A stretch of 45,688 bases of DNA from an uncultured Flavobacteriaceae bacterium (GTDB lineage Bacteria; Bacteroidota; Bacteroidia; Flavobacteriales; Flavobacteriaceae): positions 1 to 45,688 of the forward strand of contig CAJJCA010000009.1 in NCBI GenBank assembly GCA_905182575.1, read 5' to 3'. A program made the translations under genes and the position numbers. Below the pieces are notes generated by a model. That model saw only the letters and a list, made by a program, of their open reading frames with translations, was not told the origin of the DNA and did not search any database. Of this stretch, positions 1 through 8,368 are shown one piece after another. Each line of letters begins with the position of its first letter. Position 1 is the first letter of the stretch.

Positions 1-140
1 ATGCGGGTGGCCAAGTTGGTTTGAACTACAGGAGAGTTAAGCACCAAAATCAGCAGAAAGAAAACCACTGTAAAAGTCAAAAAGATTATCCCCGCTATTT
101 TATATGACTTTTTGATTGTAAAATTTTATTTTTGTTCCAT
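1..140 (-). pseudogene. TamB-like protein, N-terminal fragment
   Basis: Reading leftward from an ATG at 140-138, the frame gives Met-Glu-Gln-Lys, an in-frame TAA at 128-126, and then about 40 residues with one strongly hydrophobic membrane anchor ending in LVLNSPVVQTNLATR. This is what the start of a TamB/DUF490 inner-membrane translocation and assembly protein looks like, and the motif of a segment leaving the membrane followed by an S-P-x-V-Q stretch fits. The gene runs off the left edge, so the assignment rests on the first 46 codons only. The early stop sits in an A/T run and may be a base error. It is divergent from tsaD with only 14 bases between the starts. Confidence 0.45.
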
Positions 141-154
141 ATTTAAGAAACTTC

Positions 155-1177
155 ATGGAAAAAGACCCGTGCTACATTTTAGGAATTGAATCTTCTTGCG
201 ACGATACTGCTGCTGCAGTGCTATGCAATGATGAAGTCTTATCCAGTTGTATTGCAAATCAGGAAATTCATCGTCAATATGGCGGTGTTGTCCCTGAACT
301 TGCTTCACGAGCCCATCAAGCCAACATTGTTCCTGTTGTCCATCAAGCACTCTCTATTGCAAATATCGACAAAAAACAGCTATCTGCAATTGCCTACACA
401 CAAGGACCTGGTTTATTGGGTTCATTACTTGTAGGGAGTGCATTTGCCAAGTCTCTCGCATTAAGTTTAAACATCCCCTTAATAGCAGTAAATCACATGC
501 AAGGGCATTTGCTGTGTCATTTTATAAAGAACAAAGAAAAAAAAGCACCTGAGTTTCCTTTTCTTGGGGTTACCCTATCTGGGGGTCACACCCAATTGGT
601 TTTGGCAGAAAGTCACCTTAAGATGTCAATCTTAGGGAATACTTTAGACGATGCTATCGGTGAGGCGTTTGATAAGTGTGGTAAAATCATGGGATTAGGC
701 TATCCTGCTGGACCTGCCATTGACAAACTGTCAAAAAAAGGAAATCCAAACGCATTTAAACTCCCCATCCCGAAAGTTTCTGGACTGAACATGAGTTTTA
801 GTGGTATTAAAACTGCTTTTCGAAATTTGGTGCATAATAATGTTTCAAAGAATGCTGATTTTGTAGAAGAAAATCTTGAGGATCTTTGTGCTTCCTTACA
901 AATGACCTTGGTCGCTATTGTGATGGCTAAAATTCAATTGGCAACTGAGGAGGTTAATGTAAAAAGAATTGCAATCGGCGGCGGCGTTGCTGCCAATTCG
1001 GAAATTAGAACTGTTCTCGAAAGCAAAGCCCTTGAAAATCAATGGGAAGTTTTTCTTCCAAAGCTTGAATTCACCACAGACAATGCAGCAATGATCGGTA
1101 TTGTCGGATATTATAAATACAAGTCCAAAGAATTTGGTAGCTTAAATCATACCGTCAGTGCACGTTTACCTTTTTAA
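155..1177 (+). CDS. tsaD: tRNA N6-adenosine threonylcarbamoyltransferase TsaD
   Basis: Transfers the threonylcarbamoyl group from threonylcarbamoyl-AMP to A37 of ANN-decoding tRNAs, as the catalytic subunit acting with TsaB and TsaE in the cytoplasm. The protein has 340 residues, the normal family length. It carries the ASKHA-fold start GIESSCDDT (about residues 10-18), the metal-binding HMQGH pair (His114 and His118), the nucleotide loop LSGGHTQL (about 141-148), a second glycine-rich loop IAIGGGVAANSE, and the late aspartate in TDNAAMIG. The start at 155 is the first ATG after the divergent TamB-like gene. It is followed by rsmE after two bases, so the two are probably cotranscribed. The gene is intact. 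Confidence 0.97.
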   Translation: MEKDPCYILGIESSCDDTAAAVLCNDEVLSSCIANQEIHRQYGGVVPELASRAHQANIVPVVHQALSIANIDKKQLSAIAYTQGPGLLGSLLVGSAFAKSLALSLNIPLIAVNHMQGHLLCHFIKNKEKKAPEFPFLGVTLSGGHTQLVLAESHLKMSILGNTLDDAIGEAFDKCGKIMGLGYPAGPAIDKLSKKGNPNAFKLPIPKVSGLNMSFSGIKTAFRNLVHNNVSKNADFVEENLEDLCASLQMTLVAIVMAKIQLATEEVNVKRIAIGGGVAANSEIRTVLESKALENQWEVFLPKLEFTTDNAAMIGIVGYYKYKSKEFGSLNHTVSARLPF

Positions 1178-1179
1178 AT

Positions 1180-1896
1180 ATGGAACTTTTTTTTCAGGAA
1201 AATCTTTTGGAATCCACTTCGGAAATAAAATTCTCCACTGAAGAGAGCAGACACATTTCCAAAGTATTACGAAAAAAAACAGGAGATGCAATCACCGTGA
1301 CTAATGGGAAAGGGCTTGAGTGGAAAGGGGAAATCACAATGCTTGACACCAGAAATACTCTTGCAAAAAAAACAGCAACAATATTTCACGAAAAAGCTAC
1401 GTCGAACATCCATATTGCAATAGCACCGACCAAAAGCAACGACCGAATGGAATGGTTTTTAGAGAAAGCTACAGAAATCGGAATCACACACATCACTCCT
1501 ATTCTATGCAATCATTCGGAACGCAGAAACATTAAATCAGAAAGATTTGAGAAAATATTAATTGGTGCACTCAAGCAGTCCTATCAGTTTCACCTTCCTA
1601 AATTGAACGCCCTCACAAACTTCTCTGATTTTGTCCCCAGCAATAGCGCTGTCAATAAGTTCATCGCTCATTGTAAAGAAAGTAATAAATCGAATCTTTC
1701 TTCTTACAACTCCCTGAGTAAAGATGTTCTGATTTTGATTGGTCCAGAAGGCGACTTTTCAAATGAAGAAGTTGTGTTGGCTTTGGAAAACGATTTTCTT
1801 CCTATCGCTTTGGGTAGTCAGAGATTGCGAACTGAAACTGCGGGAATCGTTGCCTGTCACACAGTCGTTTTAAACAGAGTATCAATGACATTATAA
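1180..1896 (+). CDS. rsmE: 16S rRNA (uracil1498-N3)-methyltransferase RsmE
   Basis: Methylates N3 of U1498 in 16S rRNA using S-adenosylmethionine. The 238-residue protein has the two-part layout of the family: an N-terminal PUA-like RNA-binding region (about 1-70) and a SPOUT methyltransferase domain with a deep trefoil knot. The knot motifs are clear near the C-terminus: LIGPEGDFS followed by LGSQRLRTETAGIVA. The segment DRMEWFLEKATEIG in the middle is also typical. It starts two bases after the tsaD stop and appears intact. The tsaD-rsmE pairing in Bacteroidota supports the call. Confidence 0.95.
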   Translation: MELFFQENLLESTSEIKFSTEESRHISKVLRKKTGDAITVTNGKGLEWKGEITMLDTRNTLAKKTATIFHEKATSNIHIAIAPTKSNDRMEWFLEKATEIGITHITPILCNHSERRNIKSERFEKILIGALKQSYQFHLPKLNALTNFSDFVPSNSAVNKFIAHCKESNKSNLSSYNSLSKDVLILIGPEGDFSNEEVVLALENDFLPIALGSQRLRTETAGIVACHTVVLNRVSMTL

Positions 1897-1928
1897 AAAA
1901 ATCTTCTTTTTCTTCTTATATTTAACCT

Positions 1929-3018
1929 ATGAATAATAACGGAATTGCTAAAGGCATTGTAAATGCAATACTTCAACTTTCACTGATTGTTTTTGGCATT
2001 TGGTTGATTGTAGAACTTCATGTTTTGTTGATTTATATCTGTATTGCTTTTGTGGTTTCTCTGATTGGAAGACCAATTGTATTTTTTTTAAAATCAAAAC
2101 TAAAGTTCAGTAATCTGTTGGCAGCTTCTACCACTTTATTAATACTCATCGGTATATTAGCAGGGATCATCTCCTTATTTATTCCCTTAATCATTCAGCA
2201 AGGAGAAAACCTATCCCTACTGAATTTGGAGGAGTTAGAACTAAATGTTAAAAAGATATTAGAGGAGATAAGTGTTCATTTTAATCTTAAAAGTGATTTT
2301 TGGGATTCGATTCCAACAAACGAAAGCTTGTTTAGTAACGATTACTTAAGTGCCATTCCTGAATTTCTTAATCAACTATTGAGCGTTCTTGGAAGCATTA
2401 CCATCGGGATGTTTTCCGTGACTTTTATTTCTTTCTTCCTTTTGAAAGACAGTCTTTTATTGGAAAGAGGCGCAATGTTATTAGTTAATGATCGAGATGA
2501 AAACAGATTAAAAAAATCGTTTGAAAAAATCAAAGATTTGCTCTCGAGATATTTTTTGGGTTTGTTGCTTCAAATCAGTATTCTAATGGTAATTATGTAG
2601 GCTTGTTCTTGTCGTCTTTGGGATTCAAAATGCATTTGTAATTGCCTTCTTATGTGCTTTGCTCAACCTCATTCCTTATGTCGGTCCACTCATCGGAGGA
2701 CTCCTCATGATGTTTCTGAGCATGACCAGTAACCTTGATGCCGAGTTCAGTACAGTGATACTGCCCAAAACGATTTATGTCATGATTGGCTTTTCCATCG
2801 GGCAATTAATCGATAATTTTTTCAGTCAACCAATGATTTTTTCCAATAGTGTGAAATCTCACCCTTTAGAAATATTTATTGTAATTCTGGCAGGAGGCAG
2901 CCTTATGGGATCGGTAGGAATGATTGTTGCCATACCTCTTTACACCTCTATTAAAGTGATGCTTAAGGAGTTTTTATCAGAAAATAAAATTATTAAATCA
3001 TTAACGCACGACCTTTAA
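1929..3018 (+). pseudogene. AI-2E family (YdiK/PerM-like) permease, frameshifted
   Basis: A polytopic inner-membrane protein of the AI-2E transporter/permease family (some members export the autoinducer AI-2, most have unknown substrates). The N-terminal part (1929-2600) has several membrane segments around a soluble insert at about residues 90-150. The C-terminal part (about 2600-3018) carries the family signature LLNLIPYVGPLIGG and the late SVGMIVAIPLY stretch. The two parts lie in different frames: the first ends at a TAG right after ATT ATG at about 2600, and the second continues at once as LVLVVFGIQNAF. Shifting by one base restores a protein of about 360 residues, the usual size. Either a one-base error or a fresh mutation. 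Confidence 0.85.
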
Positions 3019-3260
3019 GAAATAAAGATGCTCCAAATGAGATTGCAGTACCTAACACTTAAACTGAAGCATGAGTCAAATGAAAGAGATATTTTAGACT
3101 AACCATTAATTATTGACATCGTAACCAGAGATAAAGAAAATGGAGGGTGGAGGTCCGATATTAGACCATTACCAATTAAAGACGATACATTATAGCAGAA
3201 ACACTATAAATTTTTGGTAAAAATTAAAACTGTATTGCTTTACATTGACGAAACTAATAT

Positions 3261-3268
3261 TATATTTG
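3261..3268 (+). promoter_or_regulatory. candidate -7 promoter box for tRNA-Arg
   Basis: TATATTTG matches the Bacteroidota -7 consensus TAnnTTTG exactly. A good -33 TTTG is not present at the ideal distance, only TTG-like triplets nearby. It would give a leader of about 115 bases before the tRNA, to be removed by processing. Confidence 0.35.
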
Positions 3269-3310
3269 CGCTCTACTAATTGATTACCAACAGTACCTAT
3301 ACTTTTAAGA

Positions 3311-3332
3311 AATACGTAAAAAAATACGTAAA
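3311..3332. repeat. tandem AATACGTAAA repeat
   Basis: Two exact 10-base copies, 12 bases apart start to start, each centred on the palindrome TACGTA. They lie upstream of the tRNA, in a place typical of recombinase arm sites or regulator sites; the function is unknown. Confidence 0.6.
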
Positions 3333-3389
3333 ACCTGAAATTTTATGTCATTAATTCATCTTAAAAGCTCTGAAAAGTATTCATATTAA

Positions 3390-3463
3390 GGTCGCGTAGC
3401 TCAGCTGGATAGAGCATCTGCCTTCTAAGCAGACGGTCACAGGTTCGAATCCTGTCGCGATCA
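3390..3463 (+). tRNA. tRNA-Arg (anticodon TCT)
   Basis: A full cloverleaf can be drawn. The acceptor arm GGTCGCG pairs with CGCGATC through a single G-T wobble. The D arm is GCTC...GAGC. The anticodon stem TCTGC/GCAGA holds the loop CTTCTAA, so the anticodon is TCT (reads AGA). The T arm is ACAGG TTCGAAT CCTGT. The discriminator base is A and the CCA tail is not encoded. A strong hairpin terminator follows at 3497. Confidence 0.97.
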
Positions 3464-3496
3464 CATAACCAGCAAAAAGCTCTATAACTCTTAAAA

Positions 3497-3528
3497 AACA
3501 ATTCCTCACATTGATGTGAGGAATTGTT
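3497..3528 (+). terminator. intrinsic terminator after tRNA-Arg
   Basis: A perfect 14-bp stem with a TTGA loop: AACAATTCCTCACA (3497-3510) pairs with TGTGAGGAATTGTT (3515-3528). A/T-rich DNA on both sides means it could work in either direction. Confidence 0.85.
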
Positions 3529-3608
3529 TATGCACTAAAATTACATTTTTAATGTACTCAAGAAAAATCAACTGTCATTTTACTGTAATCTATTTAAGCA
3601 CTATTTGA

Positions 3609-4031
3609 CAGCTATATGAAACTCAAAGAAATACTATTCCGAAAGATCTACCTGAGGATGAAAAACGCCTGCTTAAAAAGATTAATGAGCGCAAAAGGCT
3701 AGTTCGACGAATGGGCATTGATCCAGATAATGGCTGGGCAGCAAATTATGAAATTATTCCTGAAAAAGAAAAAGTAATTAAAGAGCTAAAAACAGCTGCA
3801 AAGTCAGTGGATACAATTTTTCTTGCAACTGATTTAGATAGAGAGGGTGAGGCAATCGCATGGCATTTAAAAGAAGCTCTTGGGGCAGATAAATTTAATT
3901 ACTCAAGAGTTAGATTTAATCAGATTACCAAAGATGCAATTTTAAAATCTTTTGAAGACCCCAAAGAGATAGATAAGAATTTAGTTGATGCACAGCAGGC
4001 CAGAAGATTTTTAGATCGAGTGGTTGGTTAG
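3609..4031 (+). pseudogene. DNA topoisomerase I (TopA) Toprim fragment, proteobacterial-like
   Basis: An open frame from 3609 to 4031 covers only the second half of the Toprim domain of a type IA topoisomerase. It contains the acidic motif [15 protein letters not shown] and the family stretch [14 protein letters not shown], right after which the frame ends at a TAG. The N-terminal catalytic start (VIVESPAKA) and everything after the Toprim domain, including the active-site tyrosine, are absent. The linker [19 protein letters not shown] resembles gammaproteobacterial TopA (NRMGVDPWHNWEAHYEV in E. coli), not Bacteroidota TopA, which has [12 protein letters not shown] remnant of transferred DNA is the simplest reading. 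It cannot be an active topoisomerase. Confidence 0.8.
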
Positions 4032-4121
4032 AGTAGCTGATTAAGGCTAGTTTAAATTATTCCCTATATTTAAACATATAAAAGTCAGCGCTACAAAAAG
4101 CTGCATACTTACAATAAATTT

Positions 4122-5087
4122 ATGAAATATCTACTTCATTTTTTTTTTCCTATTGTCGTTTTATCGTTAATAAGTACAACGGCACAAAATAACCCAGTTT
4201 TCGCAGGCTGGTATGCAGATCCAGAAGGTATTATTATGGATGATGAATATTGGATTTTCCCAACCTATTCCGCACCTTATGATAAACAGGTCCATTTCGA
4301 TGCTTTTTCTTCACCAGACTTGGTAAATTGGACAAAACACGAGCGCATAATAGATACAACAGCTATAAAATGGGCACATAGAGCAGTTTGGGCACCATCA
4401 ATTATTAAAAAAGAGGATAAATATTTTCTTTTTTTTGGTGCAAATGATATACAAAGTAATGAAGAATATGGCGGGATAGGCGTTTCGATTTCAGATAGAC
4501 CTCAAGGTCCTTATAAAGACCATTTAGGAAAACCACTCGTGGATAAATTCCATAATGGTGCTCAGCCCATTGATCAGTTTGTTTTTCAGGATAATGGAAA
4601 GTACTACCTCATTTATGGTGGTTGGAGACATTGTAATATTGCCCAATTGAAAGATGATTTTACAGGATTTAATCCTTTTGAAGATGGAACAACATTCAAA
4701 GAAATAACGCCTGAAAACTATGTAGAAGGTCCTTTTATGTTCAAAAAAGACGACAAATACTATTTTATGTGGAGCGAAGGTGGTTGGACTGGTCCAGATT
4801 ATAGTGTGGCTTATGCAGTTGCAGATTCACCATTCGGACCCTTTAAACGTATTGGTAAAACACTACAACAGGATACCAAAATTGCTACTGGTGCTGGTCA
4901 TCATAGTATAATTCACAACAAAGATACAGATGATTATTATATGGTTTATCATCGTAGACCACTAGATGAAACTGACCGTAATTCTCGCGAAACTTGTATC
5001 GACTTAATGGAATTTAATGATGACGGTACAATAAAGCAGGTTGTGATAACAAATGAGGGTGTAAAAGCAAATTCATTAAAGAAATAA
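4122..5087 (+). CDS. secreted glycoside hydrolase family 43 protein
   Basis: A retaining-fold five-bladed beta-propeller enzyme of the GH43 type; members are mostly beta-xylosidases and alpha-L-arabinofuranosidases acting on plant or algal side chains. The 321-residue protein starts with a signal peptide (about 1-21, cleavage after STTAQ). The three catalytic acids are in place: base Asp33 in WYADPEG, the pKa-setting Asp151 in QPIDQFVF, and the acid Glu202 in YVEGPFMF. The segment WAPSIIKKEDKYFLFFG is typical of the second blade. There is no extra carbohydrate-binding module. It stands alone between the topA fragment and repeat-rich DNA, without a SusC/D pair, and is intact. The exact substrate cannot be read from sequence. 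Confidence 0.9.
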   Translation: MKYLLHFFFPIVVLSLISTTAQNNPVFAGWYADPEGIIMDDEYWIFPTYSAPYDKQVHFDAFSSPDLVNWTKHERIIDTTAIKWAHRAVWAPSIIKKEDKYFLFFGANDIQSNEEYGGIGVSISDRPQGPYKDHLGKPLVDKFHNGAQPIDQFVFQDNGKYYLIYGGWRHCNIAQLKDDFTGFNPFEDGTTFKEITPENYVEGPFMFKKDDKYYFMWSEGGWTGPDYSVAYAVADSPFGPFKRIGKTLQQDTKIATGAGHHSIIHNKDTDDYYMVYHRRPLDETDRNSRETCIDLMEFNDDGTIKQVVITNEGVKANSLKK

Positions 5088-5155
5088 AATATATTGTTTA
5101 TTACAGTTATCATTTATTTCTTTAAAATAACCATCCTCTAAATTAATTACAACAA

Positions 5156-5285
5156 ATGAAACTTAGAGACGTTAATCAAAGGATTAAAATGCTTCAAATA
5201 GCCTTACAATACACTCTACCAAGAATGAAAAAAGCTACTAATGAAGTAAGTAAAGACTTGCCTTTATTTCTTGATTAGATTAAGT
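5156..5285. repeat. 100-bp dispersed repeat, copy 1
   Basis: The stretch from about GGATTAAAATGCTTCAAATA to the run ending in GATTAGATTA is shared, at roughly 80% by eye, with 8242-8347. On the plus strand it can be read as a 40-codon ORF from 5156 (start MKLRDVNQRIKMLQIA). On the minus strand it ends a frame with C-I-V-R-L-F-E-A-F-stop, which matches the minus-strand ends at 8262 and 40115. Probably the decayed 3' end of a gene rather than a functional small protein. Confidence 0.6.
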
Positions 5286-5333
5286 TATTTTAACAAGATT
5301 ATTTTATTTATTTTATTAAAAAAGGTTTAAATT

Positions 5334-6090
5334 ATGAAAAAGTTATTTATCGCAACAATTATTTGTCTATTTACTATTACTTGTAATAAAGAAAAAATAT
5401 TGTTGAAGAAGTCATAGTTACTATTGACATTAGCCATAAACCAATCAGTAAATCCATTAATAAAATAATATGTTTGGGAGCATCAAGGGTAGAAGGGGCA
5501 AGACCTAATTTTTAAAGTTATCGTTTTAATTTGTGGAAAGATTTAAAAGAAAACAATTGGACTTTTGACTTCATTGGCACTCGATCTGATAATGCCTCTT
5601 ATCCATCTTTAAGTGGTGCTGAATTTGATACTGACCACGAAGGGAGAGGTGGTTGGACTTCCGGTGAAATATTAGATGGACTTGATTATTGGTTAAATCA
5701 GACAGGCGCTGCTGATATTGTTTTATTAAGTTCGCCAGGTGGCAATGATGGGCTTCAGGGATTACCCTATTCACAAGCAGTATCTAACATCAATTCCATA
5801 ATTGATATTCTTCAAGACAACAATCCAAACGTCACAATTATCCTTGAGAACATGCAAAAAATAGGAATGCTAGCATCCTGGCAGAATTAACAGGTTATTT
5901 TGCCACAAATGCAGCAAGAAGTTTTAAATATTGCAACCAAATTACAGCTGCATCGCAGATCATTGGAGTAGATATATTTACAGGATTTAATGATGGTTTA
6001 ATGGCGGATGATGTGCATTATAATGAAGCAGGTTCCGAATTTATTGCAAACAGATACTATAATGTCCTTGTAAACCGTATTGGAATATGA
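5334..6090 (+). pseudogene. SGNH/GDSL hydrolase-like lipoprotein, broken
   Basis: Begins with a lipoprotein signal (MKKLFIATIICLFTITCNK) and then needs frame changes to be read through. Downstream pieces carry the SGNH blocks: IICLGASRVEG (block I with the nucleophile Ser), a GGND-like PGGND in block III, and DDVHYNEAGSEF with the Asp/His pair in block V. Lesions are a frameshift at about 5396, a TAA at 5512-5514 in the middle of the second piece, and a frameshift in the A6 run at about 5853 (the last piece needs seven A). Reconstructed length is about 250 residues, normal for secreted carbohydrate esterases. Function would be an outer-membrane or periplasmic esterase, substrate unknown. Confidence 0.75.
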
Positions 6091-6134
6091 AAAAACACAG
6101 AGAATAATGTATAAAGATAACTGCAGTTTTAGTT

Positions 6135-6167
6135 TTAAACCATAGGCATAACATCTTGAGTAAGTTA
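6135..6167 (-). repeat. LTEDDMPVV-type gene-end repeat, copy 1
   Basis: On the minus strand the short frame reads L-T-Q-D-V-M-P-M-V-stop. It matches four other spacer copies (9975, 40089, 41727, 42664), with mostly synonymous or conservative changes. It lies just past the 3' end of the SGNH pseudogene and before the MFS gene end. Confidence 0.55.
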
Positions 6168-6185
6168 TTAGGGTTCTTATTTTTT

Positions 6186-7429
6186 TCAATCCCATATAAC
6201 ATCTGTTTTTTTAAACAAATAGGCGAAAACAACTCCTAATAATGGAAATAATGTGAATAATGTGAATAATTTTTGGTATTCCAATACAGTGGGATCATTA
6301 CCTAACATATAGCCTATCAATAGAGACATAAATATGTCTGGTGTAAAACCTATCACAGAAATTATCCCGACAAGCGTTCCCGTTAGTTGAATAGGTGCTT
6401 TAATTTCTTCAATTAACGCAAAATATAGTCCTCTCAGAGAATATGTACCTAGGGCAATTAGTATAAATAAACAAAAATAAATTGTAAAGTAGTTTGCTTC
6501 ACTACCTCCAAGTCCAATCATTAAAGATGAAAATAAAATGCAAATAAAACAAGGAATCATAACCTTTGATGGAGAAAAATGATCCGCAACACTTCCAATT
6601 AAAATTACGATGATTGGTCGTAAGAATTGAATCATAACTGCGAAATAAGTTGCGTTTTCAAGACTAAAACTCCAGACATCTCTTGCGTAAATTCCAAAAA
6701 CACCAGTTAATTTATATGCACTATAAGCAGATAAAATCATTAAAGAATGAAAGATTATTTTTCTTTTTTTTAACAAAGTAAATATTAGTTGAAAACTAAA
6801 AAGAGTTTTTTTGTTTTGATTTACGCCTCGCCTGGAAGTGTAAACCAAACAAAAACGCCAATTATTAAAACTACAGCGGTAATAACTGCAAATATAAATT
6901 GTAGAGTAATCTTTTTATCTTCATAGGTTACCAAAGCAGCATCTTCTGGAAACAAATAACTTAAAATAGTTGCTCCAAAAAAAGCTATAGATGCCGCAAA
7001 AAGTCCTCTTCCTCCATCTAATAAACCAAATGAAAGCCCCTGGTTATTTTCATTTCCCCACTGCCTTGTTGCTTTAATTAGTGCTGCCCAAAAAAGAAAT
7101 GTTGTGGAAATACCCCAGAGTGTATAAATAATTTTGAATATTCCAATTGTAGGAATAGAGATCATTACTATTCCTCCAATACTCGTTAGTATTAACGAGA
7201 TCGACAATAGCTTTCTAGCTTCCCACCTGTCAGCTATAAATCCACCAAAAAAATAGGAAAATAAAGCCGTTATACCATAAAAAGCCTGTGCTTGTCCAAT
7301 TTCAATATCAGAAATCAGGAAGACTTCTCGTATTATTGGTTTAAAAACTCTCATCACAATAAAAGGCAATAAAAAAATTGCTTCTCCCGCAATAATCAAT
7401 GTAGTTATTGAAATTAATTTTGACTTCAA
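6186..7429 (-). pseudogene. MFS transporter, one frameshift
   Basis: A major facilitator superfamily permease of about 415 residues with 12 predicted membrane segments, in two frames. The N-terminal half (7429 down to 6821) starts MKSKLISITTLIIAGEAIFL and has the loop-2 to loop-3 motif GGFIADRWEARK, the standard MFS motif A. The C-terminal half (6848 down to 6186) has six segments and ends in LFKKTDVIWD. The halves overlap at about 6830, where one base change in the GGCGAGGC area would restore the frame. Substrate cannot be assigned. An 8-bp perfect inverted repeat lies 24 bases upstream of its start. Confidence 0.8.
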
Positions 7430-7452
7430 AATTTAATCTTTTTTAGAAAGTG

Positions 7453-7474
7453 TTTACAATGATATAATTGTAAA
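7453..7474. promoter_or_regulatory. perfect inverted repeat upstream of the MFS gene
   Basis: TTTACAAT-GATATA-ATTGTAAA, an exact 8-bp palindrome with a 6-bp spacer, 24 bases before the MFS start codon. Size and position fit a dimeric repressor site, but no regulator gene sits beside it. Confidence 0.5.
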
Positions 7475-7522
7475 TATTTCACAAGCTGTTTCAAATATAT
7501 ATTTAATAAAGTAATATACCCA

Positions 7523-7642
7523 CTAAGACCTAACTGTTTGGTATGTAATAACTATATCAGGATCTTTATTTGTAATATCTGTTATCATTTTAGTATTTAA
7601 ATTATAAGTTTCTAACATATTACACGAGTTATTATAAGTGAA
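7523..7642 (-). pseudogene. unrecognised C-terminal gene fragment
   Basis: About 40 open codons on the minus strand, ending LETYNLNTKMITDITNKD... and a stop at 7525-7523. The residue composition looks like real protein, but no start and no family motif are visible. It lies between the divergent MFS and DUF6090-like genes, in a 289-base spacer that otherwise holds only the inverted repeat at 7453 and the shared leader at 7682. Confidence 0.3.
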
Positions 7643-7681
7643 TTAATCCCCTCAAATCCATAACGGCTTAAAGCTAGTTTG

Positions 7682-7718
7682 AAATATTCCCATATTTAAA
7701 CATCTAATAATCAACATT
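7682..7718 (+). repeat. shared leader element before the DUF6090-like gene
   Basis: The stretch ATATTTAAACATCTAATAA, followed by a CAACA box and then a MKK-type start, recurs at 40041-40070, where the gene that follows is gone. A shorter version occurs at 4066-4078. It probably marks former copies of the same gene type. Confidence 0.5.
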
Positions 7719-8260
7719 ATGAAAAAAGCTTTATTAACTAACCCTGCATTCAGATATGTTTTTGAGATATTTGTGATTGTATTCTCTTTAATGATATCTT
7801 TTTTCATACAAGACGTTTTAAACGATAGAGAAAAAATAGAACTTAAAAACAAAATTAGTTTTTTGTAATCTTACCAGCTAAGTAACTTCTTGAGTTATAT
7901 ACATCTAATGTAATTTCAACTAGAATTAAATTGACAGAAGATATTTTGGAAGGGAATACATCAAATCAAAACCTTAGATCAGTGATGTTGACTTGGGGGT
8001 TTACAGGTCAAGATTCAAATTTTAAATCTCTAATCTCAACAGGAGCTGTTGAATATATCGATAATGATTCTTTGACTTTGGAATTAACTAGATATTATGT
8101 GCATAATTATGCATTGATAAATGATATATCCGAACAATATAAACAACACTATTTTTGTAGAGGTATTGACAAATTATCAAAAATAATTATGACTGAATTA
8201 AACCTAAATAACCAGTCAAATCCATTAAGCATAAAACTCCATAGGATTAAGATACTTTAA
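7719..8260 (+). pseudogene. DUF6090-like membrane-anchored protein, decayed
   Basis: Flavobacterial DUF6090 proteins have one N-terminal membrane anchor followed by a helical soluble domain of unknown function. Here the first frame (7719-7865) gives MKKALLTNPAFRYVFEIFVI and an anchor ending at a TAA. The second frame, open from about 7884 to 8260, has the family-like tail with STGAVEYIDNDSLTLELTRY, as in the family's SG...I.N..L...L..YY pattern. A frameshift at about 7862 in a T-run and a TAA at about 7882 separate the two. The tail runs straight into the 100-bp repeat. Family assignment is by resemblance only. Confidence 0.55.
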
Positions 8261-8347
8261 ATAGCCTTTCAATACACTTTTCCAAGAATGAAACAAGCTA
8301 CTTATAAAGGAAATAAATACTTACCTTTTTTTTCTTAATTAGATTAT
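8242..8347. repeat. 100-bp dispersed repeat, copy 2
   Basis: Matches 5186-5285. Conserved blocks include AATAGCCTTTCAATACACTT, then CCAAGAATGAAACAAGCTAC, and TCTTAATTAGATTA. On the minus strand it ends a frame with C-I-E-R-L-F-K-V-S-stop. It overlaps the last codons of the DUF6090-like gene and comes just before the surface-protein gene. Confidence 0.65.
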
Positions 8348-8368
8348 ACTTAAATTGCAAAAAAAATT

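Larger units (their letters stand above)
3019..3389. other. gene-free spacer before tRNA-Arg
   Basis: No convincing gene in these 371 bases. They hold a promoter-like TATATTTG box (3261-3268) and two tandem copies of AATACGTAAA (3311-3320 and 3323-3332) about 60 bases upstream of the tRNA. Short open stretches show no recognisable motif. Confidence 0.6.

Noticed and set aside
3030-3102. Another copy of the 100-bp repeat reading MLQMRLQY
   Set aside because: Only short patchy identity with 5189 and no shared flanks; probably chance plus the end of the permease.
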